A stretch of DNA of 64,000 nt from Pseudomonas fluorescens (GCF_900215245.1 NZ_LT907842.1:4030001-4094000), one strand, 5' to 3'; counted from the stretch's first letter, positions 7,455 to 17,141 are shown. Translations and numbers: made by a program. The notes: a model not told the origin generated them from the letters alone.

Positions 7455-9509
7455 CTAAATCAACCCCAGCGCCTTGAACACAAAGGCATATTCGAGTGCT
7501 ACGTCACGTAATCCCTGGTAACGGCCGCTCATGCCGCCGTGGCCGGCGCCCAATTCGGTCTTGAGCAGCAGCAGGTTGTCGTCCGTCTTGGTGTCACGCA
7601 ACTTGGCCACCCACTTGGCCGCTTCCCAGTACTGCACGCGGCTGTCGTTGTAACCGGCGATCACGAGCAGGGCCGGATAGGCCTGGGCGCTGACGTTTTC
7701 ATAAGGCGCGTAGGCCTTGATGCGCGCATACACCTCAGCTTCTTCGGGGTTGCCCCACTCGTCGTACTCGGTGATGGTCAGCGGCAGCTCCGGGTCGAGC
7801 ATGGTGTTGAGCACATCGACGAACGGCACTTCGGCGATGGCCGCCTGGAACAGCGCCGGACGCTGATTGAGCACCGCGCCGATCAACAGGCCGCCGGCAC
7901 TGCCGCCGCTGATGGCCAGTTGCTTGGAGGTGGTCAGCCCCGCGCCGATCAAGTGCTCGGCGCAGGCGATAAAGTCGCTGAAGGTGTTCTGTTTGTGTTC
8001 CTGCTTGCCGTTGCGGTACCAGGCTTCACCCAACTCGCCGCCACCGCGTACATGCGCAATGGCAAACGCCACGCCTCGGTCCAGCAGGCTCAGGCGCGCA
8101 TGCGAGAACCACGGGTCAAGGCTTTGGCCGTAGGCGCCGTAGCCGTACAGGTACAGCGGCGTCGGCTGGCCCAGTTGGTCGCGCTTGACCACCAGGCTGA
8201 TCGGCACCTGGGTGCCGTCGGCCGAGGTGGCCCACAGACGCTGGCTCACGTAGTCGTCGGCGTTGAACACGCCAAGCACCGGGGTTTCCTTGAGCACGAC
8301 TTGCGCACCGCTCGCCAATTCCAGCTGGCGCACCTGGGCCGGACGGTTCAGGGCTTCATAACGCAGGCGGATCTTGTCGCTCGGGAATTCCAGGCTGTTC
8401 TGCACGTAAAGGCTGTAGGCGGCGTCAGGCAATTCCACCCGATAGGTCGGCAAGCCCTGTGGGTGCACTTCGATCACCGGCAGGCCGCCGATGCGCAGGC
8501 TCAAGGTCATCGCGCTGGCGTTGAGGGTCACGCCATCGAGCATCACATCATCGCTGTGGGGGATCAGGTTTTGCCATTGGTCTTCGGTCGGTACACCGCC
8601 GGTGTCGGCGGCGACGAACAGCGCATAGTTGATGCCGTCGCGGTTGCTGCGGATAAACCAGGTCCATTCGCCGTCGCGCATGCCGTGGTCGACATCGTAT
8701 TCATGGTCCTCGACCCGTGGCGCCAGGCAGGTGAAGTCCAGGTGCGGCTGGTCAGCGTCCAGGGCCCAGATTTCGCTGGTGGTCTTGCTGCCCAGGGCCA
8801 GCAACAACTGGCGCTCGGAGCTGGAGCGGTAGCAATGCAGGAAGAAGCGTCCGTCAGGCTCGTGGAACACTTCCTGCGCCGCGGTACCGTCCAGGCGGTA
8901 GCGATACAGTTTGTGCGGGCGGTGGGTGTCGTCCAACTCGCCGAAGAACAGGGTCAGGCTGTCATTGGCCCAGGTCATGCTGCCGTCGCAGTCTTCAAAC
9001 TCCAGTTCGCTGACTTTGCCGCTGGCCAATTCCTTCACGTACAGGGTGTAAATCTCTTCACCACTGGTGTCGAGGCTGTAGGCCAGGCGCTGGTGGTCGG
9101 GGCTGATGCTGAACGCGCCGAGGGAGAAAAAGCCGCCATTGGCCAGGGCGTTGGGGTCGAGCAGCAGTTCTTCGCTGTTTTCGTCCACCCCATTGCTGTC
9201 ATCCGTCGGACGGCGGCAACGGTAGTGGCGGGCATATTCGTCACCCGCCGTGGTGCGCGTGTAATACAGGTACGGCCCCCACGGTGAGGGCAGGGACAAG
9301 TCGGTTTCGAGAATGCGGCCCTTGATCTCTTCGAACAGGGTTTCGCGCAGGGCTGCCTGGTCGGCGAGCTGTGCTTCCTGCCAGGTGTTTTCGGCCTTGA
9401 GGTAATCGAGGACTGGCGCCGTGTCACGCGCTTGCAGCCAGGCGTACGGGTCCTGGCCTTCGGCCTTGCGGGCAATCGGGGCGGCAGTGAGGGGGGACGA
9501 TGAAGGCAT
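7455..9509 (-). CDS. ptrB: Oligopeptidase B, S9A family serine peptidase
   Basis: A 684-residue cytoplasmic prolyl-oligopeptidase-family enzyme, the usual size for oligopeptidase B, which cuts short peptides after Lys or Arg. The first 400 or so residues form the beta-propeller, beginning with AEGQDPYAWLQARD. The C-terminal alpha/beta hydrolase domain has the nucleophile motif GGSAGGLL (about residues 538-545), YDSWGN-like EYDEWGNPEE, and the catalytic His in GAGHGGMSGR near the end. VRGGGELGEAWYRNGK is the family signature. Probably monocistronic or read on into the cNMP-domain gene. Confidence 0.93.
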   Translation of the reverse strand: MPSSSPLTAAPIARKAEGQDPYAWLQARDTAPVLDYLKAENTWQEAQLADQAALRETLFEEIKGRILETDLSLPSPWGPYLYYTRTTAGDEYARHYRCRRPTDDSNGVDENSEELLLDPNALANGGFFSLGAFSISPDHQRLAYSLDTSGEEIYTLYVKELASGKVSELEFEDCDGSMTWANDSLTLFFGELDDTHRPHKLYRYRLDGTAAQEVFHEPDGRFFLHCYRSSSERQLLLALGSKTTSEIWALDADQPHLDFTCLAPRVEDHEYDVDHGMRDGEWTWFIRSNRDGINYALFVAADTGGVPTEDQWQNLIPHSDDVMLDGVTLNASAMTLSLRIGGLPVIEVHPQGLPTYRVELPDAAYSLYVQNSLEFPSDKIRLRYEALNRPAQVRQLELASGAQVVLKETPVLGVFNADDYVSQRLWATSADGTQVPISLVVKRDQLGQPTPLYLYGYGAYGQSLDPWFSHARLSLLDRGVAFAIAHVRGGGELGEAWYRNGKQEHKQNTFSDFIACAEHLIGAGLTTSKQLAISGGSAGGLLIGAVLNQRPALFQAAIAEVPFVDVLNTMLDPELPLTITEYDEWGNPEEAEVYARIKAYAPYENVSAQAYPALLVIAGYNDSRVQYWEAAKWVAKLRDTKTDDNLLLLKTELGAGHGGMSGRYQGLRDVALEYAFVFKALGLI

Positions 9510-9599
9510 GGACTACTCTCTGTCTGGCAGATGGTGGCAGGCATTGCAGCCGAGACACGCAAAAGCCGTTATCATAGCCGCCTGTTTGCCTACCTTGCC

Positions 9600-10067
9600 A
9601 TGGACACCATGACCGAGAACGACTATCTGACCGCTTGGGGCCTTTACGCCTTCGCCGCTTTGGGCTGCCTGTTGGTATGGTGGCGCATGACCCGCTGGAT
9701 CTGGCGCTGGCTGCGCGAGCCGCTGCAGTTGCTGATGGCGGTGCTGCTGTTGAGCCCGACCATCGTCGACCCGGTCAAGACCCAGTTTGCACCCGCAGTG
9801 GCGATCACCGCCCTTGATTTGGTGCTGCATGTGGGCAATAACGCCTGGCGCGCCATCTCCGACCTGTTCATGTACACGCTGATCGCGTTGGGCGTGTATA
9901 TCATCTTTGTGTTGATCCGCTGGCCCATCGAGCGCGCCGCCAACGCCCGACGTGAGCGCAAGGCCGCTGCCGATGCGGCCCTGGCCGCCGAGCCGGTGGA
10001 CGAAGACGACGAGCCTTACCGTCGCCCGTCGCCGGTCAGCGGTATGCGGGTCGAACCGCGCCTTTAA
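9600..10067 (+). CDS. Small inner membrane protein of unknown function
   Basis: The frame is open from 9531, but the sequence becomes protein-like from MDTMTENDYLTAWG; ATGs at 9600 and 9609 are both possible and no strong ribosome site separates them. From 9600 the product has 155 residues. It has three likely membrane segments (AWGLYAFAALGCLLVWW, LQLLMAVLLLSPTIV, DLFMYTLIALGVYIIFVLI) and a charged cytoplasmic tail rich in Arg, Ala and Glu. No family is recognised with confidence. The next gene starts 30 nt downstream. Confidence 0.7.
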   Translation: MDTMTENDYLTAWGLYAFAALGCLLVWWRMTRWIWRWLREPLQLLMAVLLLSPTIVDPVKTQFAPAVAITALDLVLHVGNNAWRAISDLFMYTLIALGVYIIFVLIRWPIERAANARRERKAAADAALAAEPVDEDDEPYRRPSPVSGMRVEPRL

Positions 10068-10097
10068 CGTTGTACGCCCTGCAGCGAGAGCCCTGGC

Positions 10098-10874
10098 ATG
10101 TGTGAATTATTGGGCATGAGTGCCAACGTCCCCACCGATATCGTGTTCAGCTTTACCGGGCTGATGCAGCGGGGCGGGCGTACCGGCCCCCACCGCGACG
10201 GTTGGGGCATCGCCTTTTACGAAGGCCGTGGCCTGCGTCTGTTCCAGGACCCGGCCGCCAGCAGCGAGTCGGAAGTCGCGCTGCTGGTGCAGCGTTACCC
10301 GATCAAAAGTGAGGTGGTGATTGGCCATATCCGCCAGGCCAATGTGGGCAAGGTGTGCCTGTCCAATACTCATCCGTTCGTGCGCGAGCTGTGGGGGCGC
10401 AATTGGTGCTTCGCCCATAACGGCCAATTGGCCGACTTCAACCCGCGCGCCACGTTCTACCGCCCGGTGGGTGATACCGACAGCGAAGCGGCCTTCTGTG
10501 ACCTGCTCAACCGCGTGCGCGAAGCCTTCCCGGAACCGGTGGACATCGAACAAGTGCTGCCGGACTTGATTGCTGCCTGCGCCGACTACCGCAGCAAAGG
10601 CGTGTTCAACTGCCTGCTCAGCGACGGCGACTGGCTGTTTTGCTACTGCTCGACCAAATTGGCGCAGATTACCCGGCGCGCACCCTTTGGCCCGGCGCGT
10701 TTGAAAGATGTCGACGTGATCGTCGATTTTCAGGCCGAAACCACGCCCAATGATGTAGTGACGGTGATCGCGACCGAGCCGTTGACCGACAATGAAAACT
10801 GGACCCGCTACGAACCGGGCCAATGGAGCCTGTGGCGACGCGGTGAATGCGTCAGCCAGGGCATCACCGAGTAA
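10098..10874 (+). CDS. Class II glutamine amidotransferase domain protein (YafJ type)
   Basis: A 258-residue N-terminal-nucleophile amidotransferase domain standing alone. Met1 is followed by the catalytic Cys2 ([12 protein letters not shown]), and the fold landmarks are present: [36 protein letters not shown] and [10 protein letters not shown]. Class II enzymes release ammonia from glutamine for a partner synthase; YafJ-type proteins have no known acceptor domain or partner. It is followed 11 nt later by a membrane-protein gene, so the two form a probable operon with the preceding gene. Confidence 0.88.
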   Translation: MCELLGMSANVPTDIVFSFTGLMQRGGRTGPHRDGWGIAFYEGRGLRLFQDPAASSESEVALLVQRYPIKSEVVIGHIRQANVGKVCLSNTHPFVRELWGRNWCFAHNGQLADFNPRATFYRPVGDTDSEAAFCDLLNRVREAFPEPVDIEQVLPDLIAACADYRSKGVFNCLLSDGDWLFCYCSTKLAQITRRAPFGPARLKDVDVIVDFQAETTPNDVVTVIATEPLTDNENWTRYEPGQWSLWRRGECVSQGITE

Positions 10875-10885
10875 GGATATCGACC

Positions 10886-11428
10886 ATGTTGCTGAGTTAT
10901 CTGCGGTTGGTGCTGTTTGCCATTGGCTTGTTGGTCGGCGTGCAGGTGCCGGGGTTTATCAACGACTACGCCAAACGCGTCGAGGCCCACCTGATCGAGG
11001 CGCAGACTGGCCTCAGCGGGTTTGAAAGCACCGCACGGCAGTTTTTCAATGGTGACTTGAAGGCGTTGGTGGCGCATTACCGTGCCAGTGACGACCCGGT
11101 GTTCCAGAGCGATGCCAACAGCCTGGGCACGATGCTCGATCGCCAAGTGGCGTTGGACAAGCAATTCCAGGCCATGCAAGGCCCGTGGTACATCCGTGCC
11201 CTGCAAGTGGCGGTGGCTGCCGACCCGGCGATTCGCCTGGAAACCTGGAACGGCTACAGCTACCAGATCCTGCTCACGCCGCAAGCCATGGGTTGGGGCC
11301 TGGGCGGGGCGATGTTGTTGTCATTCGGCATCGAGTGCCTGTTCCGCCTGATCGACTGGGTGGTGTTGGGCGGCAAGCGCCTGCGCCAGAGCCGGCCGAT
11401 TGAAGAGCGTGACCTCAAAGGCCTCTGA
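10886..11428 (+). CDS. DUF2937-type membrane protein
   Basis: Start chosen at ATG 10886, eight bases after AAGGA; the frame is also open further upstream inside the amidotransferase gene. The 180-residue product has an N-terminal membrane segment (YLRLVLFAIGLLVGVQVPGF) and a C-terminal one (GWGLGGAMLLSFGIECLF). Between them is a helical periplasmic region (INDYAKRVEAHLIEAQTGL...). The layout fits DUF2937; function unknown. It is the last gene before a REPIN. Confidence 0.75.
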   Translation: MLLSYLRLVLFAIGLLVGVQVPGFINDYAKRVEAHLIEAQTGLSGFESTARQFFNGDLKALVAHYRASDDPVFQSDANSLGTMLDRQVALDKQFQAMQGPWYIRALQVAVAADPAIRLETWNGYSYQILLTPQAMGWGLGGAMLLSFGIECLFRLIDWVVLGGKRLRQSRPIEERDLKGL

Positions 11429-11447
11429 AGACTGTCGCAAATCTAAC

Positions 11448-11537
11448 TGTGGGAGCGGGCTTGCTCGCGAATGCGGTCTGTCAGTTAATTCATGTGTTGA
11501 CTGATACACCGCTTTCGCGAGCAAGCCCGCTCCCACA
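11448..11537. repeat. REPIN
   Basis: Inverted class I REP arms with the same spacer family as the REPIN at 3121 (TCTGTCAGTTAA ... TGACTGATACA), differing at only a few bases. The similarity suggests recent spread of one REPIN type. It lies between convergent genes. Confidence 0.92.
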
Positions 11538-11553
11538 TTTGTATCCGGTTTCT

Positions 11554-12468
11554 TCAGTGGCTTAGCACCATGTGCTGTTCACCCACCTCCTCGGCATACC
11601 TGGCCACGACCTTCTGGCACAGCCCGACTATCTCCTCCACCAACTCCACCCCAACACGCCACGACACCACGACCTGCAAGTTCGGCAGCGTCTGCGTCAT
11701 CGGCAACATCACCAACTCGCCGCGCGCCAGCTCCTCGCTGACCAGCACCGGCGGCAACGCGCCAATCCCGAAACCATCGCGCAGCAAGCGGGTGATGGCC
11801 GATACCGAGTTCACACAGTTCATGCGAGGGGCGGCGACGCCGTTGGCCTGCATCAGGCTCAGCACGTCCTGGTGCGGGTGGGAGTTTTTCGAATAGGTGA
11901 TGATGCGCTCCTGGGCCAGTTCGGCGAGGGAGGCGTAGTCGCGGTTGTACAGGGAGTGGCTGGCGACGATCCAGGCCATGGGGTGGCTGGCCAGTTCCAG
12001 GCTGCGCACCGTTTCGAGGCGCAGCAAGTCGGTTTGCAGGATCAGGTCGAGGAAGCCTTTTTGCAGCTGATCGCTGAGATTGAGTGCGGTATCGGCGACT
12101 AATTCGATTTCCACCAGGGGGAAGTGGTCCATCAATTCAGCGACCAGCGGGCTCAGCCAAGTGTGGATAACCGTGTCCATCGCGCCGATCCGAATCCGCC
12201 CGACCTTGCTGCTGGTGGTTTCCAGGGACTGCTTGAGGCCCTGCATGGTTACCATCATCTGCTCGGCGTAATCGAGCACCTTCAAGCCGTCCGGGGTCAG
12301 GCTCACGCCGCGCGAGTCGCGCAGAAACAGCTTCACGCCCAGCTCGCTTTCGAGCACGGCGATGCGGCTGGAGATCGAGGCCTGGGTGGTGAACAGCTTC
12401 TCGGCAGTCAGGCGAAAGCTCTTGAGCTTGGCCACCCAGACGAAGGTTTCGAGGAACTTCAAATTCAT
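11554..12468 (-). CDS. LysR family transcriptional regulator
   Basis: Start set at 12468 (MNLKFLETFVWVAKLKSF), the usual LysR beginning; upstream codons read through a non-conserved stretch. The 304-residue protein has the winged helix-turn-helix in residues 1-60 (TAEKLFTTQASISSRIAVLESELGVKLFLR) and a two-lobed effector domain after residue 90. It is divergent from pxpABC, with 175 bp between start codons, and so is the likely regulator of that operon and of itself; the effector may be 5-oxoproline or a related compound (inference). Confidence 0.9.
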   Translation of the reverse strand: MNLKFLETFVWVAKLKSFRLTAEKLFTTQASISSRIAVLESELGVKLFLRDSRGVSLTPDGLKVLDYAEQMMVTMQGLKQSLETTSSKVGRIRIGAMDTVIHTWLSPLVAELMDHFPLVEIELVADTALNLSDQLQKGFLDLILQTDLLRLETVRSLELASHPMAWIVASHSLYNRDYASLAELAQERIITYSKNSHPHQDVLSLMQANGVAAPRMNCVNSVSAITRLLRDGFGIGALPPVLVSEELARGELVMLPMTQTLPNLQVVVSWRVGVELVEEIVGLCQKVVARYAEEVGEQHMVLSH

Positions 12469-12547
12469 GGGATCAACTTTTCTTATGCATGGATCGGTTT
12501 TTATTAGTTGGACGCCGCACCGGGCAAACGCCAAAAATCGAGCTATT

Positions 12548-12565
12548 CCACGATAAGCGTCGTGG
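12548..12565. promoter_or_regulatory. Palindrome in the LysR-pxpA divergent region
   Basis: CCACGA-TAAGCG-TCGTGG is a perfect 6-6-6 inverted repeat between the two divergent starts, 80 bp from the LysR start and 79 bp from the pxpA start. A dyad in this position is what a LysR recognition site would look like; binding is not shown. Confidence 0.4.
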
Positions 12566-12643
12566 GGGTGTCAGGACAAGTTGCGAGTTCTGCGTAAAGA
12601 ATCCCACACTACAAAAACGATAAAGCCTACAGGAGCACCCACC

Positions 12644-13384
12644 GTGAGCCGTCTGCTACTGAATTGCGACATCGGCGAAAGCTTTGGCAACTGGACCATG
12701 GGTCTGGACGCCGAGGTCATGCCGTTTATTGATTGTGCCAACGTTGCCTGCGGCTTCCATGCCGGCGACCCGGGCATCATGCGCAAGACCGTCAGCCTGG
12801 CCCTCAAGCACGGCGTGCAAGTGGGGGCGCACCCGGCGTACCAAGACCTGCAAGGTTTCGGTCGGCGTTCGATGGCCTATAGCACCGAGGAAATCCAGGA
12901 CCTGTTGCACTACCAGATCGGTGCCCTCGACGGCATCTGCCGGGCGCAAGGTGGGCGGGTCAGCTACGTCAAACCCCATGGCGCGATGTACAACGACATG
13001 ATGGCCAACCCGGCGCAATTGCGCGCGGTGATTCAGGCCGTGGCCGCCTATGGCGACTTGCCGCTGATGCTGCTGGCCACCCGCGACAACCGCGCAGCCC
13101 AGGCAGTGGGCGACGAATACGGCGTGACCCTGTGGTTTGAAGCCTTCGCCGACCGTGCCTACGACCACAAGGGGCACCTGGTTTCCCGCCAGTTGCCGGG
13201 TGCCGTGCACCACGACTCAACCACCATCGTGCAGCAAGCCCTGACGATTTCCCGTGGCGAAGCCCTGACCGCCAGTGATGGCAGCGCCTTGGTGTTGCAG
13301 GCCAATACCCTGTGCGTGCACGGCGATAACGCCAGTTCGGTCGCCGCAGTGCAGCGCATTCGCGAGGCGTTGAAGCCAGCATGA
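12644..13384 (+). CDS. pxpA: 5-oxoprolinase subunit PxpA (LamB/YcsF family)
   Basis: Start is the GTG at 12644, eight bases after AGGAG. The 246-residue product has the YcsF/LamB signature [16 protein letters not shown], the [12 protein letters not shown] segment, [15 protein letters not shown], and [10 protein letters not shown]. PxpA works with PxpB and PxpC to hydrolyse 5-oxoproline (pyroglutamate) to glutamate with ATP in the cytoplasm, removing a damage product formed from glutamine and glutamate. The stop overlaps the pxpB start (ATGA), indicating translational coupling. The length matches the family (about 245-255). Confidence 0.94.
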   Translation: MSRLLLNCDIGESFGNWTMGLDAEVMPFIDCANVACGFHAGDPGIMRKTVSLALKHGVQVGAHPAYQDLQGFGRRSMAYSTEEIQDLLHYQIGALDGICRAQGGRVSYVKPHGAMYNDMMANPAQLRAVIQAVAAYGDLPLMLLATRDNRAAQAVGDEYGVTLWFEAFADRAYDHKGHLVSRQLPGAVHHDSTTIVQQALTISRGEALTASDGSALVLQANTLCVHGDNASSVAAVQRIREALKPA

Positions 13385-14085
13385 AGCCACGCATTGAAGT
13401 GGTGGCGATCGACTGCCTGATGGTGCGTCTGTTCGATGTGATTGCCGAAGCCAATATGCCGTGGATGCTGGCCGCCACCCAGCGCCTGCGCGACGGGTTC
13501 GGCGCGGCACTGGTGGATCTGGTGCCGTCCTACACCACGCTGATGGTGCATTACGACCTCACTGCGTTGAGCCCGGCCCAGGCACGGGAGCTGATTGGCC
13601 AGGCGCTGACCGACCTGCAACCCCAGGCCCAAGGCAGCGGCCAGTGCCACGTGTTGCCGGTGTGGTACGACCTGAGTGTCGGCCCCGAACTGAACCTGCT
13701 CAGCCAGCGCAGTGGCCTGGCGGTAGACGCCGTCATCCGTCGCCACAGCGCTCACGAATACCAAGTGTTTGCCCTCGGCTTTGCGCCTGGGTTTGCCTTT
13801 ATGGGCCTGGTGGACGAGATCCTTGCCACGCCACGGCTGAACACTCCACGTAAACGCGTGGCCGCCGGCAGCGTGGGCATTGCCGAACGGCAAACTGCCG
13901 CCTACCCGGTGGTGTCCCCCGGTGGCTGGAACCTGATCGGCCGCACCCCGGCCAAGCTGTTCGACCGTGCACGCGATGGCTACAGCCTGATGCAGCCCGG
14001 CGATACGGTGCGCTTCGAAGCGGTCAGCCACGCCGAATTCATCAACCTGGGTGGCGATGACACGCCATTGGAGGCGCAGGCATGA
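13381..14085 (+). CDS. pxpB: 5-oxoprolinase subunit PxpB
   Basis: A 234-residue protein of the allophanate hydrolase subunit 1 family. Recognisable segments are [11 protein letters not shown], the [19 protein letters not shown] stretch, [19 protein letters not shown] and [19 protein letters not shown]. With PxpC it makes the part of the enzyme that activates and opens 5-oxoproline. It overlaps pxpA and pxpC by four bases each. Confidence 0.94.
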   Translation: MKPRIEVVAIDCLMVRLFDVIAEANMPWMLAATQRLRDGFGAALVDLVPSYTTLMVHYDLTALSPAQARELIGQALTDLQPQAQGSGQCHVLPVWYDLSVGPELNLLSQRSGLAVDAVIRRHSAHEYQVFALGFAPGFAFMGLVDEILATPRLNTPRKRVAAGSVGIAERQTAAYPVVSPGGWNLIGRTPAKLFDRARDGYSLMQPGDTVRFEAVSHAEFINLGGDDTPLEAQA

Positions 14086-14996
14086 GCCGCTTGTTGATCG
14101 AGGCCAGCACGCCGCTGTGTCTGTTGCAGGACGCCGGCCGTTTTGGCGTGCGGCATCTGGGCGTGACGCAGGGCGGCGCGCTGGATTGGGTGTCGATGAC
14201 CTGGGCCAATTGGCTGCTGGGGAATGCCCTGGATAAGCCCGTGGTGGAAATTACCTTGGGCGGGTTTACTGTGCAGGCCGAGGCGTATTGCTTGCTGGCC
14301 TTGGCCGGTGCGGATCTGGGCGCGTATATCGATGAGCGTGCGATCAGCCCGGGGCGCAGTTTTATCCTGCAAAAGGGTCAGCGTTTGCGCTTTACCCAGC
14401 CGTTCAACGGTGCGCGCGCTTATCTGGCGGCACCGGGCGGGTTTGATGCGCCGGCTGTGCTGGGCAGTCGCTCCACGGTGGTACGTGAAGCGTTGGGCGG
14501 GGTGGACGGTTTCGGCACGGCGTTGGCCGTGGGCGGGCGCTTGACATATTCCGGCGCGGGCGGCGCGATGAACGTGCTGAGTGCGCCTGATTTGCCCGCC
14601 AAGGCGCCACTGGAGGTGATAGTCGGCGCGCAGATCGGCCAGTTCAGCGGGCAAAGTTTGTTCGATGCGTTCAATACCGAGTGGGCCCTCGACAGCCGCG
14701 CGGATCGCATGGGCATGCGCCTGTTGGGCACGCCGTTGCAGTACCAGGGGCCGTCGTTGATCTCTGAAGGGATTCCACTGGGAGCCATCCAGGTGCCGCC
14801 GGATGGGCAGCCGATTGTGTTGCTCAATGACCGGCAGACCATTGGTGGCTACCCGCGATTGGGCGCGTTGACGCCGTTGGCGCTGGCGCGGCTGGCGCAG
14901 TGCCTGCCGGGGGATAAGGTGCGCTTGGTGCCGGTGGTGCAGGAGACGGCGCATCGGCAGCATGTGGAGTTTTTGCAGCGCTTCACAGCGGGCTAA
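14082..14996 (+). CDS. pxpC: 5-oxoprolinase subunit PxpC
   Basis: A 304-residue protein of the biotin-dependent carboxyltransferase/allophanate hydrolase subunit 2 family. It begins LLIEASTPLCLLQDAGRFGV and contains GVTQGGALDWVSMTWAN, YLAAPGGFDAPAVLGSRST, RADRMGMRLLG, and the C-terminal DRQTIGGYPRLGALTPLALA. It forms a complex with PxpB. No transporter gene is found in the operon, although permeases often accompany pxp genes; a REPIN follows the stop. Confidence 0.94.
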   Translation: MSRLLIEASTPLCLLQDAGRFGVRHLGVTQGGALDWVSMTWANWLLGNALDKPVVEITLGGFTVQAEAYCLLALAGADLGAYIDERAISPGRSFILQKGQRLRFTQPFNGARAYLAAPGGFDAPAVLGSRSTVVREALGGVDGFGTALAVGGRLTYSGAGGAMNVLSAPDLPAKAPLEVIVGAQIGQFSGQSLFDAFNTEWALDSRADRMGMRLLGTPLQYQGPSLISEGIPLGAIQVPPDGQPIVLLNDRQTIGGYPRLGALTPLALARLAQCLPGDKVRLVPVVQETAHRQHVEFLQRFTAG

Positions 14997-15015
14997 AGAT
15001 CACCGTAACCCAACA

Positions 15016-15104
15016 TGTGGGAGCGGGCTTGCTCGCGAATGCAGGGTGTCAGTCAGTCCATCAATAACTGACCCACCGCTTTCGCGAGCAAGCCCGCTCC
15101 CACA
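15016..15104. repeat. REPIN
   Basis: Class I inverted REP arms between the convergent ends of pxpC and the vWA gene, with a spacer (GTCAGTCAGTCCATCAATAACTGAC) related to but distinct from the copies at 3121 and 11448. Confidence 0.9.
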
Positions 15105-15117
15105 TTTGCCTTAGCGT

Positions 15118-16296
15118 TTACTTGGAGAGAAAGCGCATCCCTTCTTCCAAGCCGCGCAAGGTCAGCGGATACATCTGATCCTCGACCAACTCCCGCACGA
15201 TCCCTGTCGAGGCCGTATACCCCCACGTGTCCTTCGGGTACGGGTTTATCCAGATCAGCTTCTTGTACTTGGCCATGAAGCGCTGCATCCACACATACCC
15301 AGGCTCTTCATTCCAGTGCTCGACGCTGCCGCCGGCCTGGGTGATTTCATACGGCGCCATCGACGCATCGCCGATAAAAATCACTTTGTAGTCAGCGCCA
15401 TACTTGTGCAGCAAATCCTGGGTGGAGGTGCGCTCCGACGTGCGGCGCTGGTTGTTCTTCCACACCGATTCGTACACGAAGTTGTGAAAGTAGAAGTACT
15501 CCAAGTGCTTGAACTCGGTCTTGCAGGCCGAGAACAGCTCTTCGCAGATCTTCACATGGGCGTCCATCGAGCCGCCGATGTCGAACAGCAGCAACAGCTT
15601 GATGGTGTTACGCCGCTCCGGGCGCATCTGGATATTCAGCAAGCCGGCATCGCGGGCGGTGTGGTCGATAGTGCCGTCGATATCCAGCTCTTCAGCCGCA
15701 CCCTGGCGCGCGAATTTGCGCAGGCGGCGCAGGGCGATCTTGATGTTGCGCGTGCCCAGCTCCACTTGGTCGTCGAGGTTCTTGTACTCACGCTGGTCCC
15801 AGACTTTCACCGCCTTGCCCTGACGCTTGCCGGCGTCGCCGACGCGAATGCCTTCCGGGTTGTAGCCGCCGGAGCCGAACGGGCTGGTGCCACCGGTGCC
15901 GATCCACTTGTTGCCGCCGGCATGGCGTTCTTTCTGTTCTTCCAGGCGCTTCTTGAATTCTTCGATCAGCTTGTCCAGGCCGCCGAGGGACTGGATTTGC
16001 GCGCGCTCCTCAGCGCTCAGCGAGCGTTCGAACTCCTTGCGCAGCCAGTCTTCGGGGATCAGCGCCTGCAGGTGGTCGTCGAGCTTTTCCAGGCCGTTGA
16101 AATAGGCGCCGAATGCCCGGTCGAACTTGTCGAAATGCCGCTCGTCCTTCACCAGGATTGCCCGGGCCAAGTAGTAAAACTCGTCCATGTCGGCGAAGAC
16201 CACGCGCTGTTTCAGCGCATTGATCAAGTCGAGCAGCTCGCGCACCGACACCGGCACCTTGGCGGCACGCATCTCATTGAACAGGTTGAGCAACAT
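15118..16296 (-). CDS. von Willebrand factor A (CoxE-like) domain protein
   Basis: A 392-residue protein. The N-terminal half is helical (MLLNLFNEMRAAKVPVSVRE, a typical start for MoxR-linked vWA proteins) with a Gly-rich linker near residues 125-150 (GGNKWIGTGGTSPFGSGGYN). The C-terminal vWA domain holds the MIDAS motif DIGGSMD and VIFIGDASM. It is encoded directly after a MoxR ATPase gene, sharing one base with it (TAATG). Such pairs are thought to act as chaperone-like systems that help metal or cofactor loading of partner proteins; the target is unknown. Confidence 0.88.
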   Translation of the reverse strand: MLLNLFNEMRAAKVPVSVRELLDLINALKQRVVFADMDEFYYLARAILVKDERHFDKFDRAFGAYFNGLEKLDDHLQALIPEDWLRKEFERSLSAEERAQIQSLGGLDKLIEEFKKRLEEQKERHAGGNKWIGTGGTSPFGSGGYNPEGIRVGDAGKRQGKAVKVWDQREYKNLDDQVELGTRNIKIALRRLRKFARQGAAEELDIDGTIDHTARDAGLLNIQMRPERRNTIKLLLLFDIGGSMDAHVKICEELFSACKTEFKHLEYFYFHNFVYESVWKNNQRRTSERTSTQDLLHKYGADYKVIFIGDASMAPYEITQAGGSVEHWNEEPGYVWMQRFMAKYKKLIWINPYPKDTWGYTASTGIVRELVEDQMYPLTLRGLEEGMRFLSK

Positions 16297-17141
16297 TATC
16301 GATTACCGCGACGGCTCATGAACGCCAGACGCTCCAGCAATTGCACGTCTTGCTCGTTCTTCACCAAGGCCCCGGCCAGCGGCGGGATGGCTTTGGTGGG
16401 GTCGCGTTCGCGCAGCACGGCTTCACCGATATTGTCGGCCATCAGCAACTTGAGCCAGTCGACCAGTTCGGAGGTGGACGGCTTTTTCTTCAGGCCTGGC
16501 ACTTTGCGCACGTCGAAAAACACGTCCAGCGCTTCGCTGACCAGGTCTTTCTTGATGTCGGGGTAGTGCACGTCGACGATCTTTTGCAGGGTCGTACGGT
16601 CGGGGAAGGCGATGTAATGGAAGAAGCAGCGGCGCAGGAATGCGTCCGGCAGCTCTTTTTCGTTGTTGGAGGTGATGATGATGATCGGGCGTTTCTTGGC
16701 CTTGATGGTCTCGTCGATTTCGTAGACGTAGAACTCCATCTTGTCGAGTTCTTGCAACAGGTCGTTGGGGAACTCGATGTCAGCCTTGTCGATTTCATCG
16801 ATCAGCAGAATCACCCGCTCCTCGGACTCGAAGGCTTCCCAGAGCTTGCCCTTTTTCAGGTAGTTGCGCACGTCGTGCACTTTGTCCACGCCCAGCTGCG
16901 AGTCGCGCAGACGGCTGACCGCGTCATACTCGTAGAGGCCCTGATGCGCCTTGGTGGTGGACTTGATGTGCCAGGTAATCAGCTTGGCGCCGAAGGATTC
17001 GGCCAGTTGCTCGGCGAGCATGGTCTTGCCGGTGCCCGGCTCGCCCTTGACCAGCAATGGCCGTTCCAGGGTGATAGCGGCGTTCACGGCCAGTTTCAGG
17101 TCATCGGTGGCAACGTAGGCCTGGGTGCCTTCGAACTTCAT
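16296..17141 (-). CDS. MoxR family AAA+ ATPase
   Basis: A 281-residue AAA+ protein with Walker A GEPGTGKTML (about residues 36-45), Walker B LLIDEIDKAD, sensor 1 IIITSNNEKELPDAFLRR with the arginine finger region, and the C-terminal lid ending FMSRRGNR. GAGGAA lies 7 nt before the ATG. The stop and the start of the vWA gene overlap as TAATG, so the products are made together. The size is short but normal for the MoxR proper subfamily. Confidence 0.92.
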   Translation of the reverse strand: MKFEGTQAYVATDDLKLAVNAAITLERPLLVKGEPGTGKTMLAEQLAESFGAKLITWHIKSTTKAHQGLYEYDAVSRLRDSQLGVDKVHDVRNYLKKGKLWEAFESEERVILLIDEIDKADIEFPNDLLQELDKMEFYVYEIDETIKAKKRPIIIITSNNEKELPDAFLRRCFFHYIAFPDRTTLQKIVDVHYPDIKKDLVSEALDVFFDVRKVPGLKKKPSTSELVDWLKLLMADNIGEAVLRERDPTKAIPPLAGALVKNEQDVQLLERLAFMSRRGNR

